A DNA stretch of 64,000 nucleotides, from assembly GCA_963777165.1 (NCBI GenBank), contig CAVZPO010000012.1, positions 49,375-113,374 on the forward strand. The letters run 5' to 3'. A program made the translations under genes and the position numbers. Within the stretch, counting starts at the first letter, position 1. Each line of letters begins with the position of its first letter. This DNA is from DYJB01 sp963777165. Its GTDB lineage: Bacteria > Chloroflexota > Anaerolineae > Anaerolineales > E44-bin32. A model generated the notes under the pieces. The model saw nothing but the letters and a program-made list of their open reading frames with translations. It was not told the DNA's origin and did not search any database. Below, one piece after another: positions 24,153 through 32,538 of this stretch.

Positions 24153-26402
24153 CTAGACCAGGCCCTGCATGTGCAGCTGCCGCCACAATTCCGCGCCAGC
24201 CACAAGCGCCAGCCGCCCGGCCGATTGATCGGAGGTCTTGCGGCAGGCCGCGGTGAAATCCGAGGTCGTAACCAGATAACCGCCGAGCCAGTCGCCAACG
24301 GGTTCGAGCGCCCGGAGCAGCGCCTTGGCCTCGGCGATGCCGACGTTCTTATCGCTGCGGATGCAGCGCACCAGCACGCGCTCGCTTCCGCCCTCGACGA
24401 CTCGCCGTGCACTCAGCTCACCGCCGGTTTCGTCGGCCGGCCGCGTCGCCTCAACCTGGTCGTACCCGAGAAGCCTCACCCACGCGGCAACGCCGTTCAT
24501 CAGCTCGTCCGGAGACAGTTCTTGCAGGTTCGCCCGCAACAGGTCAGTCCCGGGCAGCCTCCCCGTGCTGACCGCCGGCTTGGGCGCCGGCTCCGGGGGC
24601 TTCCGGGTGGTCACATCGACCTCGAACACGCGCTGCAGCCAGTCCTCCGTCGTCAGCGCGCTGGCGAGATCCTGCGGCGAGGCGCCGTCCGGGAGCGCGT
24701 GCGACGGCCAGCCGCGCTCCAGCAGAAGTCGATGGAGCCGCTCCTCGACCGTGTTCCGGGTGAACAGGTCGGTGATCGAGAGCGTCAGTCCCGCCCCGGA
24801 GCGCTCAAGGAGCCACGCTTCGCTCCGGCGCCGGCGGGCAGGATTCCAATCGCTGGCGAAGTGCACCAGGTAGTTGATGCCCTGCAACGAGCCGGCCTTC
24901 TCCAATGTGTCCAGGTCCGCCAGGAGCACGTGCCACGAGGGACGCTGCAGGAATGTCTCGACGTCTTCGCGCAGACCGTCCGCATCCCGGACCGCCGAGA
25001 GCACAGCCACGCCGAGCGGGTCGAGTGCGCTGCGCAGCCGGTCGTGACCCCGGCCGTCCGGTCGCGTCACCACGATCGCCTTGAGCCCCGCAGCCGACAC
25101 CTCGGCGAGCAGGTCGACCGCAGCCTGCGCCTTGGCGCCCAGCCGGCCCGTCCGGCCGAGCGCCGCCGCGTCGGCCAGTCGTCCGAAGCAGGCTGCGAGC
25201 GTGTCCTGATCGGGGAGCTCCTCAGCGTGAACCAGACGGTGCCGCTCCTCGGCCAGCACCTCCTCGTAGGCGACGATATCCTCGCGGCCCGGGGTGATCC
25301 AGACCTGGGTGTAGGCAGCGGGCGGAAGCTGGGAGGAGAGTTGAGCTCGCGTGCGCCGCAGCAGACTGGTTTCGAAGTGCTTGGCCTGTTCGCCTCCGGC
25401 TACGACGCGTCGCACGGCAGCCGGGTCGCGGGTGAGGAATCCGAAGATCGCCTGCCACTCCTCAGGATCCTCGGGGCGCGAACCGGCCAGCGCCCAGCGT
25501 CGGCGCGCCCGGACGCGCCCGAGGGCCCCCCGCACCGGCTCGGGGAAATCGGCCAGCAGCAGCGCGCTGTCCAGCACGGCAATGTCGAAGTCCAGATCTT
25601 GCGGATCAAGCGTGCCGTGAAGGATATCGTCGGCCAGGGCTTCATAGCTGATCAGATAGACGTGGGCCGGATCCTTCCAGCGCTGGGCGCGCTGCATACG
25701 ATCGCCATCCACCAGCATGGTTCTCAGCGCAGGTGACCAACGCCGCAGGTGCCACGCCCACAGACGGAGATCGTGCTCAAGGCAGGCGACCAGACTTCGC
25801 CGCGCCCAACCTCGCTGGTGCAGCGTCAGCAATGCGACACAGGCGGAAGGGGTCTTCCCGGTCCCCGGATCGTCGGCCAGCAGCAGCGCTTCCTGGGCGA
25901 TCAACGCTTGCGCGGACTCGACCTGATAGGCCCGCAGCGTCGGTTCGTCTGGGCCGGGCTCTTCGCCCACCAATCCCGGGCGGTCGATCAGCGGCAGGAG
26001 CAGCTCCCACGGCTTGCCCGGCGCCCAGGAATTTGACGGGAGACCCTCCAGGGAACCGGCGATGCCGTGCAGGCCGCCCGGCCGCACCGCGAGCCCGCCG
26101 ATCGCCGGGCCGGCGCCGGATGGCAGGAGCGGTTCGGCCGCAAGCCAGGGCTTCTCGAGCGCCGCAGGCATACCCTCGACCTCCACCGCAAACAGGTCCC
26201 CGGCGGGCAGTTCATACGTGAGCCGGTCGCCAAGCACGACCCGCGGTGCTTCGATGGCCAGGGCAGCCGGCAAGGCGACCTGATCTCGGACGGGACGAGG
26301 GTAGAACGTGACCGGGGTGAGCTGTACTCCGCGCAGCGTGTGCATGCGCGGCGGACGCAGCGGCGCGACGGTCTTCCCGGTGGACAGGCGTGCCGTGGGC
26401 AC
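24153..26402 (-). CDS. SNF2-like helicase-fold ATPase fused to an Mrr-like nuclease-fold domain, degenerate motifs
   Basis: 749 residues. About 1-150: unique N-terminal domain. About 155-560: SNF2-like double RecA fold with LRAYQ (156-160), Walker A ADDPGTGKT (176-184), a DEAH position that reads DSAL (278-281), motif III LAGSRP, LLRRTRAQLSSQLPP, and a motif V/VI area ASDWNPARRRRSEAW that lacks the normal Q-R-GQ pattern. About 620-749: Mrr/restriction-endonuclease fold (LQELSPDELMNGVAAWVRLLGYDQVE, GGYLVTTSDFT), but the D...QxK catalytic set reads ETGGELSA and VRCIR. ATP binding looks possible; hydrolysis and DNA cutting look impaired. GTG start 1 base after the stop of the upstream partner. 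Function unknown; defence or DNA repair are guesses. Confidence 0.7.
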   Translation of the reverse strand: MPTARLSTGKTVAPLRPPRMHTLRGVQLTPVTFYPRPVRDQVALPAALAIEAPRVVLGDRLTYELPAGDLFAVEVEGMPAALEKPWLAAEPLLPSGAGPAIGGLAVRPGGLHGIAGSLEGLPSNSWAPGKPWELLLPLIDRPGLVGEEPGPDEPTLRAYQVESAQALIAQEALLLADDPGTGKTPSACVALLTLHQRGWARRSLVACLEHDLRLWAWHLRRWSPALRTMLVDGDRMQRAQRWKDPAHVYLISYEALADDILHGTLDPQDLDFDIAVLDSALLLADFPEPVRGALGRVRARRRWALAGSRPEDPEEWQAIFGFLTRDPAAVRRVVAGGEQAKHFETSLLRRTRAQLSSQLPPAAYTQVWITPGREDIVAYEEVLAEERHRLVHAEELPDQDTLAACFGRLADAAALGRTGRLGAKAQAAVDLLAEVSAAGLKAIVVTRPDGRGHDRLRSALDPLGVAVLSAVRDADGLREDVETFLQRPSWHVLLADLDTLEKAGSLQGINYLVHFASDWNPARRRRSEAWLLERSGAGLTLSITDLFTRNTVEERLHRLLLERGWPSHALPDGASPQDLASALTTEDWLQRVFEVDVTTRKPPEPAPKPAVSTGRLPGTDLLRANLQELSPDELMNGVAAWVRLLGYDQVEATRPADETGGELSARRVVEGGSERVLVRCIRSDKNVGIAEAKALLRALEPVGDWLGGYLVTTSDFTAACRKTSDQSAGRLALVAGAELWRQLHMQGLV

Positions 26403-26403
26403 G

Positions 26404-26916
26404 TCAGCCCTTCCGCGCTTCGCCGACCTTCAAGTTGTGGGCTTCTTCCAGGGCGGACTTGATGCGCACGAACGGTTCCATGATGTTGCGCCCGCGCAGC
26501 CGCCGCGGCAGGACATCCCGCCCGGCCTCCGCCTCCGTCTCAAAACCCGGGAACGCCTGCAGAACGAACTGCCCGTCCACCGTCCCGCGGACCCACAGGA
26601 CGGGCACCTCGGTGCGCGTTCGCAACTTAAGGAACTCCGCATCCCGCACCAGGATCAGGTCGAGCTTGGACTCGATCGTCTGCAGGATCGGGATGCCGAT
26701 CAGGTCGTTGCAGATGTACTCGTGGAGCGTATCCCCGTACAGGACCTTCTGCAGGCTCGTGGGACGGATGGCGCCACTCACCCGGAACTCGAGGGGTCGG
26801 GTGAGCGCGTCCGTCACCAGGCAGCCGCCGCGCAGGGCGCCGCCGTCCTCGAACGTCGCCAGGTCCAGGAAGGCCAGGATTCGGTCACCGGCATTCGGCT
26901 CAGGGGTTTCGGTCAT
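26404..26916 (-). CDS. Conserved-looking partner protein of the SNF2-Mrr ATPase, unknown function
   Basis: 170 residues, soluble, no signal peptide. Distinct motif-like blocks are ALRGGCLVTDALTRPLEF (about 27-44), IRPTSLQKVLYGDTL and PVLWVRGTVDGQFVLQAFPG. The start at ATG 26916 follows GAAGGGAAGGG; a frame to 26955 is possible but unsupported. One base separates its stop from the ATPase start, so the two are made together and probably act together. I do not recognise the family. Confidence 0.62.
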   Translation of the reverse strand: MTETPEPNAGDRILAFLDLATFEDGGALRGGCLVTDALTRPLEFRVSGAIRPTSLQKVLYGDTLHEYICNDLIGIPILQTIESKLDLILVRDAEFLKLRTRTEVPVLWVRGTVDGQFVLQAFPGFETEAEAGRDVLPRRLRGRNIMEPFVRIKSALEEAHNLKVGEARKG

Positions 26917-27027
26917 CGTCCCACCCTTCCCTTCGGCATCGCGAGCTTCTCCCACCTACAACCTTAAACTCTAGACCAATCGCAGGCCGCCCGCAAGCAC
27001 CCTCCGGTCCCCCTTCCCAGGAAGGCC

Positions 27028-28320
27028 CTAGAGACCCCCGACCTGGGAGCCAGAAGACAAAGCCGCCCCCAAGCCGGGAAACAGCGTCAACGCCAGGAGC
27101 AGCAGCGTCAGCAGGATGAGCACGACCACCATCGCCCCGGTGATCAGGTTGAGCACTCGGCCGTTGGCGAAGCGGCCCATGATCCGGCGATCGCTGATCA
27201 GGACCAGCATGACCACCAGAATGACCGGCAGCAGCACGCCGTTGAGCGTTTGGCTGGCGAGCATAGCCTGGATGAGCGACCGAATCGGGAGCAGGATGAT
27301 CCCCGCCCCCAGCACGATCAACGTCGTGTAGATCCCGAAGAAGACCGGCGCTTCGCGCAGCCGGCGGTCGACGCCCAACTCCCAACCGAAGGCCTCGCAG
27401 ACGACGTACGCCGTCGAGAGGGGCAGGATCGCGGCAGAGAAGACCGAGGCATTCAGCAGCCCGAGGCCGAACAGGGTCGAAGCATACGGGCCGGCCAGAG
27501 GTCGAAGGGCCAGCGCGGCGTCTTTGGCCGTCTCGATCGTCCGCCCGCCCGAGAAGATCGTTGCGGCGCAGGCGATGACGATGAAGCCGGCGACCAGGAC
27601 GGCGAAGAGCGATCCCACCAGGACATCCAATCGCTCGTACGGCAGGTCCGCGGGCTTGAGCCCCTTGTCCACGATCGACGCCTGCTGGTAGAACTGCATC
27701 CACGGGGCGATGGTCGTCCCGATCACGGTGACGAACAGGGTAACGTAGCCGGCGTCGAAGTGGAAGCTCGGCGTGACGGCGGCCTGCAGGACCTCGTCCC
27801 AGACCGGTCGGGCGAGCACACCCGAGGCGACGTACGTCAGGTAGATCAGGCTGGCCACCAGGAAGACGCGCTCGACGCTCTTGTAGTTGCCCTTGACAAT
27901 GATCAGCCAGACGAGGATGGCGACCAGCGGGACGGAGATGAACTTGGTGATGCCAAAGATCTCCATGCTGGCAGCCACCCCGGCAAACTCGCTGACCGTG
28001 TTGGCCAGGTTGGCGATGACCAGCAGCCCGAGCAGCACGGCCGTGGCTCTCAATCCCAGCCGCTCCCGGATCAGGTCGGCCAGGCCCTTGCCGGTCACGA
28101 TCCCCAACCGGGCGCTCATCTCCTGAACGATGATCAGTGCCAGCACGACCAGCGGCAGCATCCACAGCAGGCCGTACCCATAGCGCGCGCCGGCGACCGA
28201 GTAGGTCGTGATCCCGCCGGCGTCGTTGTCGACGTTGGCTGTGATGATCCCAGGGCCGAGGATCATGAACAGCAGCGCCAGGCGCAGGCGCAGTGGGCGG
28301 AGTCGTTGGCTAAGGGTCAT
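27028..28320 (-). CDS. NRAMP-superfamily divalent cation transporter, NRMT-like (Mg2+ type)
   Basis: 430 residues, about 11 membrane helices. The helix 1 site of classic NRAMP (DPGN) reads NVDNDAGGITTY, and the helix 6 site (MPH) reads IAPWMQ. Loss of the metal-selective methionine is the mark of NRAMP-related Mg2+ transporters, which carry hydrated Mg2+ (and Mn2+) rather than Fe2+/Mn2+ only; this is a family inference. The gene follows, 33 bases downstream, a soluble protein built from MgtE sensor modules, which also points to Mg2+. A Mn2+/Fe2+ role remains possible. Confidence 0.8.
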   Translation of the reverse strand: MTLSQRLRPLRLRLALLFMILGPGIITANVDNDAGGITTYSVAGARYGYGLLWMLPLVVLALIIVQEMSARLGIVTGKGLADLIRERLGLRATAVLLGLLVIANLANTVSEFAGVAASMEIFGITKFISVPLVAILVWLIIVKGNYKSVERVFLVASLIYLTYVASGVLARPVWDEVLQAAVTPSFHFDAGYVTLFVTVIGTTIAPWMQFYQQASIVDKGLKPADLPYERLDVLVGSLFAVLVAGFIVIACAATIFSGGRTIETAKDAALALRPLAGPYASTLFGLGLLNASVFSAAILPLSTAYVVCEAFGWELGVDRRLREAPVFFGIYTTLIVLGAGIILLPIRSLIQAMLASQTLNGVLLPVILVVMLVLISDRRIMGRFANGRVLNLITGAMVVVLILLTLLLLALTLFPGLGAALSSGSQVGGL

Positions 28321-28353
28321 GGGCGTTGTCCGCTCAATCCGTCGTCGGGGCGC

Positions 28354-29604
28354 TTAGTGGTACAGGCGCGGCAGGCGCTTCTTCCACTTCGTCGGCAGGA
28401 TCTTGTCCAGGGCGTCATCGGCCGTCACAATCCCCTGCAGTCGTGCTTGTTCGTCCACCACCGGAATGGCCGACAGGTTGTACTTCGAGATCAGCTGGGC
28501 GACCTTGTCCTGGCTGTCCAAGGGCAAGACGCTGATGAAGCGGTCGTGCATGAACTCCGAGACGCGCGTCGACGGGCGGACCATGACCAGATCCTGAAGG
28601 GAGAAGACACCCAGCAGATGGCGCTCGGGATCCGTCACATAGATGTAGTTGATCGTCTCGTCGGCGTTGGCCTGTTCCCGGAGGACGCTGAGCGCCTGCT
28701 GCGCCGTCAGCCCCGGGCGCATCGCGAAGTAGTCCGTCGTCATGATCCCGCCGGCGGACTCTTCGGGGTAGGTCAGCAGCTGCTTGACCTCGGCGGCTTC
28801 GTCCCCTTCCATCAGGCGCAGGATGTCCTGGCTGCGGCCCTCGGGCAGCTCGGCCAAGAGGTCGGCCGCTTCATCCGGCGCCATTTCCTCCAGGACGTCG
28901 GCCACCTTCTCATCCGGCATGGCCTCGATCAGGCTGGCCTGGAACTCGGGTTCAACTTCCTCCAGCGTATCAGCCAGCAGCTTCACGTCGAGCAACTCCA
29001 GGAGGCGGGCGCTCTCCGGGCGGCTGAGGTCGCTGATGATCTCGGCCAGATCGGCCGGGTGCAGGTCGGCGATGCGGTCGCCGCTGACCTTCAGCCGCAT
29101 CGCCTGGTCGCCCGGCAGGAGTTCCATCGCATGCCACGAGATCATCCCGGAGGGTCGGTTGCGCCGCAACGCCAGACGAGGCACGAAGCGGGCCAGCCCG
29201 AGCCGCCGCAGGAGCCCCAGCGTGCCGGTGTCGACATTGGCGACGAAGTACTGCTGGTTCAGGCGCGCGAGCTCCAGGTCATTGACCCGCACCACGCGCA
29301 CGCCGTTGACGTCAATGATCTGCTTGTCCAGCACATCGCGTGCCAGGTAGAGATCGGTTTCCGCCGGCGAGTACGTGGGCAGCTCATCGGTGCGCTGGTT
29401 GAGTACGATCACCGGGGCGGCCATCGCAGCCACATCGGCCATCGGGATCACGCGTCGCTGGCTGGCTTGCCTACCCACCAGTGCCACAACCAGCGGATGG
29501 GCCGAAGCTGAAGCGGTGCTGGCAATCACATCCTCCAGCCGCCCCACCGCTGCACCATCTACATCGGTGATTGGCCGTCCCAACAGATCGCTCAGGAATG
29601 GCAT
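28354..29604 (-). CDS. PRC-barrel/MgtE-N/CBS protein without the MgtE channel
   Basis: 416 residues: two PRC-barrel-like segments (about 1-75, LLGRPITDVDGAAVGRLEDV, and 85-155), an MgtE N-terminal superhelix (about 180-280, rich in LADTLEEVEPE, VADVLEEMAPDEAADLL) and two CBS domains (about 290-410, GGIMTTDYFAMRP, VSEFMHDRFISV). The five-helix MgtE pore is absent; no membrane helix is seen. The acidic MgtE-N and CBS parts bind Mg2+ in MgtE and close the channel, so this is probably a cytoplasmic Mg2+ sensor for the adjacent NRAMP-type transporter. Start ATG 29604 has GGGAGAG 7 bases upstream. Confidence 0.8.
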   Translation of the reverse strand: MPFLSDLLGRPITDVDGAAVGRLEDVIASTASASAHPLVVALVGRQASQRRVIPMADVAAMAAPVIVLNQRTDELPTYSPAETDLYLARDVLDKQIIDVNGVRVVRVNDLELARLNQQYFVANVDTGTLGLLRRLGLARFVPRLALRRNRPSGMISWHAMELLPGDQAMRLKVSGDRIADLHPADLAEIISDLSRPESARLLELLDVKLLADTLEEVEPEFQASLIEAMPDEKVADVLEEMAPDEAADLLAELPEGRSQDILRLMEGDEAAEVKQLLTYPEESAGGIMTTDYFAMRPGLTAQQALSVLREQANADETINYIYVTDPERHLLGVFSLQDLVMVRPSTRVSEFMHDRFISVLPLDSQDKVAQLISKYNLSAIPVVDEQARLQGIVTADDALDKILPTKWKKRLPRLYH

Positions 29605-29824
29605 GGCGTGCTCTCCCGCGCCCCCCTGCCGGACGGCCACCAACGATCAAGGGCGGTTGGCTCATGGCTTGAATTGCGGCGGTTTCGCCCGGGTTTGCAG
29701 CACACGATCCTGCACATGCCGGCACGGCCTAGCGCGCACGACATTATACGGCCGCATCGAGGGGTACACCTGGTATGGCAGGGGTTGGAGTTGGCGTAGC
29801 CGAAGCGGCGGCCGCGGAGCAGCT
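29605..29824. other. Leader and promoter region of the Mg2+ sensor-transporter operon
   Basis: Contains a perfect minus-strand TATAAT at 29748-29743, giving a leader of about 130 bases before ATG 29604. I see no match to the M-box riboswitch. No -35 of quality is visible. Confidence 0.35.
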
Positions 29825-31366
29825 CTAGCCTTGGGTGGGGAGCTTGGGCATTGCCGGACCGGGGAGGCCGAGCAGTTCGCTCACGGCGGCGTGCATCGCG
29901 GTGCGATCGTCCCACGGGACCTCGGTCTCACCGAAGCACATCGACTGCTCGTGCCCTTTGCCGCAGGCGATGACCAGATCGCCGGGGCGGGCCTGGGCGA
30001 CGGCAAAGCGCAGCGCCTCTCCCCGGTCCGGGATGCGCCAGAACGTGGTGCCTTCCTGGCCTCCCTGCCCGCTAGCCCCGGCGGCCATCTCGGCCAGGAT
30101 CGCCTCGAGGAACTCGGTGCGCGGGTCTTCGGCCGTCAGGATGGTCAGGTCGGCGAGCCGGGTGGAGACCTCGGCCATCTTGCGGCGCTTCTCCCGGTCG
30201 CGCAGGCCGGCGGCGCCGAAGACGGCGATCACCCGGCCGCCGGTCATCGCCCGCGCCGCCTCGAGGGCGCGGCGCAAAGCATTCGGGGTGTGGGCGAAGT
30301 CGACCAGCGCCGCGAACGGCTGGCCGAGGTCGATCGGCTCCATGCGGCCCGGGATTGCCTGCAGCGCGGCAATGCCCTCCGCCGCGGCCGCCGGCGAAAT
30401 GCCCAGGCCATCGACCGCGGCGGCGAAGGCCGCCAGGATGTTCGAGACGTTGAACTCCCCGCGCAGCCGCGAGGCGACCGGCTGTCGGTATCCGCTGCCG
30501 GCCACCGTGAATGTCAGCCCCGCGGGAGACTCGGAGACCTCCTGCGCCTGGACCTCCGCCGTCGGCGAGGTTCCATAGGAGACCCTCCGGCCTCGCACAA
30601 GGCCGTTGAGGAAGGGATACGACTCATCGTCACGGTTGAGAATCGCCGTCCGTTCGACGGCGCTTAGCTTCGGTGCGCTCTCGGACAAGCCCGAGAACAA
30701 GCGACCCTTGGCCTGGCGGTAGGCTTCGAACGTGCCGTGGTAGTCGAGGTGCTCGTGGGTGATGTTCGTGATCACACCCAGGTCGAAGTCGCAGGCCGCC
30801 ACGCGATGTTGTGCCAGGCCGTGGGAGGTCGCCTCCAGCACACAGTGCGTCAGCCCGGCCTCCACCATCTGTGCCAGGTACGACTGGATCTCGAGCGCCT
30901 CGGGCGTGGTCACATGGAAGCCGGTGTCGAGCACGCGCTCGCCAATGACGGCGTTGACCGTGCTGATGAGCCCGGCGCGCACGCCGGAGGCCTGCAGGAT
31001 GCGGTGGATCAGGTTGCAGGTGGTGGTCTTGCCGTCGGTTCCGGTGACGCCGATCATCACCATGCGGCGCGCCGGATGCCCGTGCCAGGCGGCTGCCAGG
31101 TGTGCCAGCGTCCAGCGCGCGTCGGGAACCTGGCGGTACGGGACTCCGGTGGCCCGGTCTGGCCCTTCGCCCACGAGCAGGGCCGCTCCGCTGCCGGCGG
31201 CCTGCGCCAGGAAGGCGCTGCCATCGACCGTCAGGCCCGGCACGGCGACAAAGACCGAGCCGGCCGTCACCTGACGCGAATCGGCGGTCACGCCCGACAC
31301 TTCAAGGTCAGGCAGACCGCCGCGGTCGAGTTCGGGGATTTCGGCGAGCAGGTCGTGAAGGCGCAT
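29825..31366 (-). CDS. murE: UDP-N-acetylmuramoyl-tripeptide synthetase
   Basis: 513 residues with Mur ligase N, central (ATP loop GVTGTDGKTTT, HLDYHGTFEAYRQAK) and C-terminal domains. It adds the third amino acid to UDP-MurNAc-L-Ala-D-Glu in the cytoplasm. The selectivity motif reads EDPRTEF where DAP enzymes have DNPR and Lys enzymes DNPA; the Arg suggests a diamino acid with a second carboxylate, but the missing Asn makes this uncertain. The start is 92 bases past the atp cluster, with heptamer arrays between. No other mur gene is present. Confidence 0.9.
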   Translation of the reverse strand: MRLHDLLAEIPELDRGGLPDLEVSGVTADSRQVTAGSVFVAVPGLTVDGSAFLAQAAGSGAALLVGEGPDRATGVPYRQVPDARWTLAHLAAAWHGHPARRMVMIGVTGTDGKTTTCNLIHRILQASGVRAGLISTVNAVIGERVLDTGFHVTTPEALEIQSYLAQMVEAGLTHCVLEATSHGLAQHRVAACDFDLGVITNITHEHLDYHGTFEAYRQAKGRLFSGLSESAPKLSAVERTAILNRDDESYPFLNGLVRGRRVSYGTSPTAEVQAQEVSESPAGLTFTVAGSGYRQPVASRLRGEFNVSNILAAFAAAVDGLGISPAAAAEGIAALQAIPGRMEPIDLGQPFAALVDFAHTPNALRRALEAARAMTGGRVIAVFGAAGLRDREKRRKMAEVSTRLADLTILTAEDPRTEFLEAILAEMAAGASGQGGQEGTTFWRIPDRGEALRFAVAQARPGDLVIACGKGHEQSMCFGETEVPWDDRTAMHAAVSELLGLPGPAMPKLPTQG

Positions 31367-31371
31367 GATGC

Positions 31372-31453
31372 TTTCAGCGGTCAGCGTTCAGCGCTCAGCC
31401 GGAGGAAGAGTGCCCGGCGGCCTGAGCTGATAGCTGATCGCTGATAGCTGATC
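31372..31453. repeat. Paired heptamer arrays between murE and the atp cluster
   Basis: 31372-31399 holds four tandem heptamers of pattern NNTCAGC; 31426-31453 holds four of the complementary pattern GCTGATM. The two arrays face each other and can form a hairpin of four 5-bp stems with 2-base internal loops. The same design occurs at 37046-37073 and 37578-37638. Confidence 0.8.
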
Positions 31454-31458
31454 GCTCC

Positions 31459-32208
31459 TTACTGCAGCGTCTGTCTCAGATTCTCCAGCTTGCCTGCGAC
31501 CGAACCATCGACGACGCGGTCGCCGATGCGAATGACCATGCCGCCCAGGATACGCGTATCGACCCGGAAGTCCGTAGTCGCTCCGGAGCCCAGATGGGAG
31601 AGGACGTCCTTGCGCACCGTCTCCTGCTCTTCGGCCGTCAGGGGCAATGCGGTGGTGACCTCGGCACTGGTCGCTTCGCTGCCGGCCTCGCCCTCCAGCA
31701 CGACGACCTTGCCGCCCTTCACGCCGCTGAAGAACTCGGCCAGCAGCGTGCGCTGGCGCTTCTCGTCCAGCGATTCGCCGATCAGCTTCTGCGTGGCCGC
31801 CATCGCCAGCGCCGCCACCTGACCGCGCAGTTCGCCCAGGTGCTGCAGGCGTGCCTGCTCGGCTTCGACCGCAGCGGCGGTCAGCACGGTTTTCGCCTCG
31901 GCTTCGGCACCGGCTTTGATCTCGCGCCCCACCGTCTCGGCGCGCTCGGATGCATCGCGCACGACCTGCGCCGCGTCCTTCTGCGCCCGGGCCAGGATCT
32001 CGGCGGCTTCCTTCTCGGCGTTGGCGCGGGCTTCGGCCGCCACCCGCGCGTCTTCCAGACCCTGCGCGATCGTCTGCTTGCGCTTCTCCAGCATGCTCAG
32101 GATCGGCTTCCAGGCCCACAGGCGCAGCACCAACAGCAGCAGGATGAAGTTGACGATCTGCGAGATCAGGAAGGTGAGGTTGATCCCCAGAGGGGTTAAC
32201 GGTCCCAC
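31459..32208 (-). CDS. atpF: ATP synthase b subunit fused to the delta C-terminal domain
   Basis: 249 residues. About 1-30: membrane helix (FLISQIVNFILLLLVLRLW). About 35-160: long charged coiled coil of the peripheral stalk. About 185-249: segment ending LGGMVIRIGDRVVDGSVAGKLENL, which is the C-terminal domain of subunit delta. The N-terminal six-helix domain of delta, which grips F1, is missing here. A b-delta fusion is known in mycobacteria but there the whole delta is kept. No separate atpH follows; the next gene is murE. The hybrid presumably clamps an F1 encoded elsewhere. Confidence 0.85.
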   Translation of the reverse strand: MGPLTPLGINLTFLISQIVNFILLLLVLRLWAWKPILSMLEKRKQTIAQGLEDARVAAEARANAEKEAAEILARAQKDAAQVVRDASERAETVGREIKAGAEAEAKTVLTAAAVEAEQARLQHLGELRGQVAALAMAATQKLIGESLDEKRQRTLLAEFFSGVKGGKVVVLEGEAGSEATSAEVTTALPLTAEEQETVRKDVLSHLGSGATTDFRVDTRILGGMVIRIGDRVVDGSVAGKLENLRQTLQ

Positions 32209-32227
32209 GATGACACCTCCCTGCAGC

Positions 32228-32461
32228 CTAGATGCCGACGAAGATCAGGATGAGCGACACGACCAGGGCGTAAATGGCGATGGCTTCGGTGAAGGCCACA
32301 CCCAGAATCATGTTCACCAGGACGGTGCCCGAGGTGTCGGGGTTGCGGCCGATGGCCTGCAGAGCGCCCAGCACCAGTAAGCCGATGCCGATACCCGGCC
32401 CGATGGCGCCCAGCCCGATGGCCAGGCCCGCACCCAGCGCGCGTGCTGCCAGAAGATCCAT
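32228..32461 (-). CDS. atpE: ATP synthase c subunit, H+ type
   Basis: 77 residues, two helices with the loop RNPDT. The ion-binding Glu sits in VAFTEAIAIY. Na+-type rings have Gln in helix 1 (GVGQG) and Ser/Thr after the Glu; here these positions are Ile (GIGIG) and Ala. The ring therefore should carry protons. It is 77 bases after atpB and 19 before the b/delta gene, in the usual a-c-b order. Confidence 0.93.
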   Translation of the reverse strand: MDLLAARALGAGLAIGLGAIGPGIGIGLLVLGALQAIGRNPDTSGTVLVNMILGVAFTEAIAIYALVVSLILIFVGI

Positions 32462-32538
32462 GCTCGATGTCCTCCTACGATGTCCTTGCCGGGCGCGATC
32501 GGCGCCCGATCCCTATGCGACGGCGTCTACAGGTGCGC

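Noticed and set aside
27250..29511. A 753-codon open frame opposite the NRAMP/MgtE-like operon
   Set aside because: Antisense shadow of two well-supported genes, no ribosome site and no domain.
29605..29740. Mg2+ (M-box) riboswitch in the leader of the MgtE-like gene
   Set aside because: The 130-base leader lacks the conserved M-box segments and strong expression-platform hairpin.
32228..32461. Sodium-type ATP synthase c ring
   Set aside because: The Gln of helix 1 and the Ser/Thr after the Glu, needed for Na+, are Ile and Ala.
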